Source of the DNA: an uncultured Collinsella sp.
GTDB lineage: Bacteria > Actinomycetota > Coriobacteriia > Coriobacteriales > Coriobacteriaceae
Length of the DNA: 9,793 nt
Direction of reading: 5' to 3'
Assembly: GCA_902490445.1 (NCBI GenBank)
Contig: CABUDZ010000079.1
Location: 1-9,793 of the forward strand
In this document: positions 7,691-9,793 of the stretch, piece after piece
Position numbering within the stretch: the first letter of the stretch is position 1
Layout: the number at the start of each line of letters is the position of its first letter
The notes under the pieces: generated by a model
The model's input: only the letters and a program-made list of their open reading frames with translations
Database searches by the model: none
Told to the model about the DNA's origin: nothing
Position numbers and translations under genes: made by a program

Positions 7691-8629
7691 CTAGTCGCGC
7701 AGCTCGCGGCCGGTGATCTCGAGGAACACGTCGTTGAGGGTCGGCGGCTCGCTCCACACGCGGCCGAGCGCCACGTCGGCAGCGCGCAGCGTGTCGAGGA
7801 TGTCGACCAGATTGTGCGGGCTCGCCTCACAGGTGCAGACGAGCTCGCCGCCGGACAGTTCAACCGAAAGCACGTGCTCGAGGGCGCGCAGCCGCTCGAC
7901 CGTGACGGGCTCGACGGCGCCGACCTCGACGGTCACGCGCTCGCCCATTTGAATCATGCGCTTGAGCTCGTCGTTGGTGCCCTGCGCCAGCACGCGGCCG
8001 CCGTCCATGATCATGATGCGGCTGCAGATTTGCTCGATTTCCTCCATGTAATGGCTGGTATACACCACCGTGGCACCCTCGTCGCGCAGGCGGCAAATGC
8101 CCTCCAGGATGGCGTTGCGGCTCTGGGGGTCGACCGCCACCGTGGGCTCGTCGAAGAAGATGAGCTCGGGCTTGTGTGCGATGCCGCAGGCGATGTTGAG
8201 GCGGCGCGCCAGGCCGCCCGAGAGCTTACCGGGGCGGAACTTGGCAAAGTCGCCCAGACCGACAAAGTCGATCGCCTCGTCCACGAGCGCACGGCGGCGC
8301 TTGCGGTCGTTGACGTAAAGACTGCAGAAATAGTCGATGTTCTCGCGTACCGTGAGCTCGTCAAACACCGCCACCTGCTGCGGCACTACGCCGATGCGGC
8401 GCTTGAGGTCGTAACGCGTGGGCGTCATGGGCTCGCCGAACAGCTCGATGGTGCCTTTGTCGTAGGAAAGCAGCTGCAAAATGCAGTTGATGGACGTGGT
8501 CTTGCCCGAGCCGTTGGGGCCGAGCAGGCCAAAGATCTCGCCGGGGGCGATGTTCAGGTTAAAGTGGTCGAGCGCGATAAGATCGTCATAGCGCTTGACG
8601 AGGTTTTCGACATGGACGATATCTGTCAT
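7691..8629 (-). CDS. ABC transporter ATP-binding protein, DrrA/NatA-type exporter
   Basis: A 312-residue ATPase, first gene of the three-gene ABC-2 exporter operon. Motifs: Walker A GPNGSGKTT (37-45), Q-loop Q84 in VVPQQ, signature LSGGL (136-140), Walker B LIFFDEP (156-162) with E161, D-loop AVDP (165-168) and switch H193. The chain after about residue 225 is a regulatory C-terminal extension of the kind seen in DrrA/NatA-like proteins, ending in PTLNDVFLEITGREL (296-310). The ATG at 8629 is chosen because AAGGGG (8636-8641) lies 6 nt upstream and the family N-terminus (IVHVENLVKRY) starts right there; an upstream start at 8695 would add 22 residues of unlikely composition. It is divergent from a sensor kinase, a layout common for stress- or drug-responsive exporters. 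Confidence 0.95.
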   Translation of the reverse strand: MTDIVHVENLVKRYDDLIALDHFNLNIAPGEIFGLLGPNGSGKTTSINCILQLLSYDKGTIELFGEPMTPTRYDLKRRIGVVPQQVAVFDELTVRENIDYFCSLYVNDRKRRRALVDEAIDFVGLGDFAKFRPGKLSGGLARRLNIACGIAHKPELIFFDEPTVAVDPQSRNAILEGICRLRDEGATVVYTSHYMEEIEQICSRIMIMDGGRVLAQGTNDELKRMIQMGERVTVEVGAVEPVTVERLRALEHVLSVELSGGELVCTCEASPHNLVDILDTLRAADVALGRVWSEPPTLNDVFLEITGRELRD

Positions 8630-8697
8630 GAGGCGCCCCTTCTGTTGGTCGTGGCCCGGTACGATTTCATCATCGCAGGAGCGGGCGGCGCGCACCA

Positions 8698-8711
8698 GTG
8701 AGCTTTGTCAC
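8698..8711. promoter_or_regulatory. Crp/FNR-like palindrome in the divergent spacer
   Basis: GTGA (8698-8701), six bases, TCAC (8708-8711) matches the inner core of the Crp/FNR-type site TGTGA-N6-TCACA; the outermost bases are A and G and do not match. It lies about 70 bp upstream of the exporter ATPase start and about 130 bp upstream of the kinase start. An 8-bp core can occur by chance, and no -35/-10 pair is clear beside it. Confidence 0.3.
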
Positions 8712-8715
8712 GAGT

Positions 8716-8753
8716 GCGGGGGGGGGCGGAAGCGAAACCCCCGCTCGCGCGAG
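8716..8753. other. G9 tract with hairpin and 10-bp palindrome
   Basis: A run of nine G (8718-8726) is followed by C5. GCGGGGG (8716-8722) can pair with CCCCCGC (8738-8744) around a 15-base loop. The perfect palindrome CTCGCGCGAG (8744-8753) starts at its last base, followed by CGATCG (8754-8759). No U-tract follows, so this is not a normal terminator. The G-run sits between the two divergent genes, where its length could shift promoter spacing. The remaining bases of the 8630-8788 spacer show no gene. Confidence 0.5.
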
Positions 8754-8788
8754 CGATCGACGCCGATTTGCCGCGCGGGAGGAATGTC

Positions 8789-8845
8789 ATGGTTGCGCAG
8801 GCGGCCCCTCCACCACGCGCGGCTTCGCGTACAATACCCGTATGA
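8789..8845 (+). CDS. Possible 18-residue leader peptide upstream of the kinase
   Basis: ATG at 8789 follows a strong GGGAGG site (8777-8782) with a 6-base gap. The reading frame gives MVAQAAPPPRAASRTIPV and stops at TGA (8843-8845). That TGA overlaps the kinase ATG (8842-8844) as ATGA, the classic layout of translational coupling. Three consecutive prolines (residues 7-9) form a potential ribosome pause site relieved by EF-P. The kinase itself has no clear ribosome binding site, which makes coupling attractive. Against this, a short ORF of this size is cheap in GC-rich DNA, and a -10-like box lies inside it. I do not recognise the peptide. Confidence 0.4.
   Translation: MVAQAAPPPRAASRTIPV
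8830..8835 (+). promoter_or_regulatory. Candidate -10 box for a leaderless kinase transcript
   Basis: TACAAT (8830-8835) matches the TATAAT consensus at five of six positions and ends 6 bases before the kinase ATG at 8842. This spacing would put the transcription start at or next to the A of ATG, giving a leaderless mRNA as is common in actinobacteria. No clear -35 element is seen 16-19 bp upstream (the area is C-rich). It competes with the leader-peptide model. Confidence 0.5.
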
Positions 8846-9793
8846 ACAGGCTTTTCGACAAATCGATCGTACTGGCGTGCTGTATTGCGGCCGCCACGGG
8901 TCTTGCTGTGGACGCTCGCCTGGTCGCGGCGTTTTGCCTTGGCGTTATTGCCACCTCGCTGGCCGAGCTCGCGCAGGGGAAAAGCGCCCGGCGTGCGAGC
9001 GAGACCGCGAGCTGCGCTTACATCATCGCGGCTGTCTTCGTGCCGCCGTTTGTGCCGTTTGCGCCTCTCGCCCTCTATGACATCGCGCGGCGGGTGCGCC
9101 GTGAGCACGCCTGGGCCGCGCTGGGCATTGGCGCCACCTTTGTCTTTGCGCTCGTCGCGGACCTTCGCACCAACGCGCTTACCGCCCGAACGCTCCTGCT
9201 GACCGCCATCCTTTCGGTTGCCGCCACCTTGTTATCGCTACGTACCGCCCAGTTGGAACGCGAGCAGAAGCGCATGCGCCGCACCCGCGACGAGCTGCAG
9301 GAACGCGCTCTGGCGCTGGAGGCACGCAACCGCGACCTTGCCGACCGCCAGGACTACGAAGTCGAGCTCGCGACACTCGCCGAACGCGCCCGCATCGCGC
9401 GCGAGATCCACGATAACGTCGGGCACCAGCTCACGCGTGCCTCGCTGCAGACCGAGGCCCTGCGCGTCGTGCACGCCGACGAGCCCGGCGTCGCCGCCGA
9501 TTTCGCCGACGTTAAACGCACGGTTGACGAGGCGCTCCAGCTTGTGCGCACCAGCGTCCACGCGCTCAACGACAACGCCGTCGATCTTTCCGTGCAGCTC
9601 GAACGCATTGTTGAAGGCGCACGCTCGGACGGCGGCCCGCAGATTGAGCTTGAGGTTTTGGCCGAGCATGCGCCCGCAAACGTCGCCAACTGCTTTGCGG
9701 CGGTCCTGCGCGAGGCGCTCTCCAACACCATGCGCCATGCTTGCGCCCAAACCGTCGCCGTACGGTGCATGGAGCATCCGTCGTTTTACCAGC
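8842..9793 (+). CDS. Sensor histidine kinase, NarL/DesK type (3' end cut off)
   Basis: The first 317 residues are in the window and the frame is open to the last base; the end lies outside. The N-terminal part (about 8-133) is hydrophobic with roughly four membrane helices and very short loops, so it probably senses within or near the membrane. A coiled, charged linker (134-180) leads to a HisKA_3 dimerisation domain: ERARIAREIHDNVGHQL (181-197) with phospho-acceptor H190 followed by D191. The start of the HATPase domain is visible, with N-box REALSNTMRHA (290-300) and N295. In this family the partner is a LuxR-type response regulator, usually the next gene. The kinase diverges from the ABC-2 exporter operon, which suggests it controls that exporter. 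The start at 8842 fits the membrane profile; upstream it has no ribosome binding site of its own. Confidence 0.92.
   Translation, partial: MNRLFDKSIVLACCIAAATGLAVDARLVAAFCLGVIATSLAELAQGKSARRASETASCAYIIAAVFVPPFVPFAPLALYDIARRVRREHAWAALGIGATFVFALVADLRTNALTARTLLLTAILSVAATLLSLRTAQLEREQKRMRRTRDELQERALALEARNRDLADRQDYEVELATLAERARIAREIHDNVGHQLTRASLQTEALRVVHADEPGVAADFADVKRTVDEALQLVRTSVHALNDNAVDLSVQLERIVEGARSDGGPQIELEVLAEHAPANVANCFAAVLREALSNTMRHACAQTVAVRCMEHPSFYQ

Noticed and set aside
8630..8695. N-terminal extension of the exporter ATPase to 8695
   Set aside because: The added 22 residues are unlike the family, and AAGGGG at 8636-8641 fits the ATG at 8629.
8626..9108. Minus-strand frame of 160 codons covering the kinase start
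   Set aside because: It overlaps the exporter ATPase start and the kinase membrane region in antisense, and is very rich in Arg and Ala as expected for a shadow frame.

Overview
The window looks like a stretch of chromosome from a high-GC, Gram-positive gut actinobacterium of the class Coriobacteriia. Collinsella is my best guess, from the codon use, the DUF362 ferredoxin protein, the two-loop FtsX-type permease beside a LolD/MacB-type ATPase, and the spaced TGGGGACAG-type repeats. This is recognition, not a database result. There are six complete or near-complete genes on the minus strand, one 3'-truncated gene on the plus strand, and one possible leader ORF. I see no tRNA, rRNA, CRISPR array, transposase or phage gene.

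Left edge (1-245): no convincing gene. It holds an AT-richer segment with nested inverted repeats, then a perfect 16-bp terminator hairpin that can act in both directions. Next (minus strand, 246-1451) is a DUF362 protein with two ferredoxin-type 4Fe-4S motifs. Its upstream promoter has a 19-bp spacer and a repeated ACTTCAAC box, which suggests a MerR-type regulator.

Middle (1547-5106): the 3' end of a two-gene export operon touches a compound repeat (element A). The operon encodes an ABC ATPase (4329-5042) and a large permease with two FtsX domains (1654-4320). Its permease carries an unusual Asp/Ala-rich insertion in the second outer loop. A second, larger copy of the repeat (element B, 5139-5296) separates this operon from the next. 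Five REP-like units of about 27 nt occur in the two elements, and two of them form a REPIN-like inverted pair.

Right part (5302-9793): a tightly coupled three-gene ABC-2 exporter operon on the minus strand (ATPase 7691-8629, permeases 6494-7681 and 5302-6507). Diverging from it on the plus strand is a NarL/DesK-type sensor histidine kinase that runs off the window. The divergent spacer holds a Crp/FNR-like palindrome, a run of nine G, a 10-bp palindrome, and an 18-codon ORF with a strong ribosome binding site that overlaps the kinase start as ATGA. The likely logic is that the kinase, with a response regulator expected just beyond the window, controls the divergent exporter. The exporter substrate cannot be read from the sequence.

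The most unusual signals are the compound REP/REPIN-like elements fixed at the ends of both transporter operons, the Pro-Pro-Pro leader ORF with a competing leaderless promoter at the kinase, and the MerR-like promoter of the Fe-S protein.
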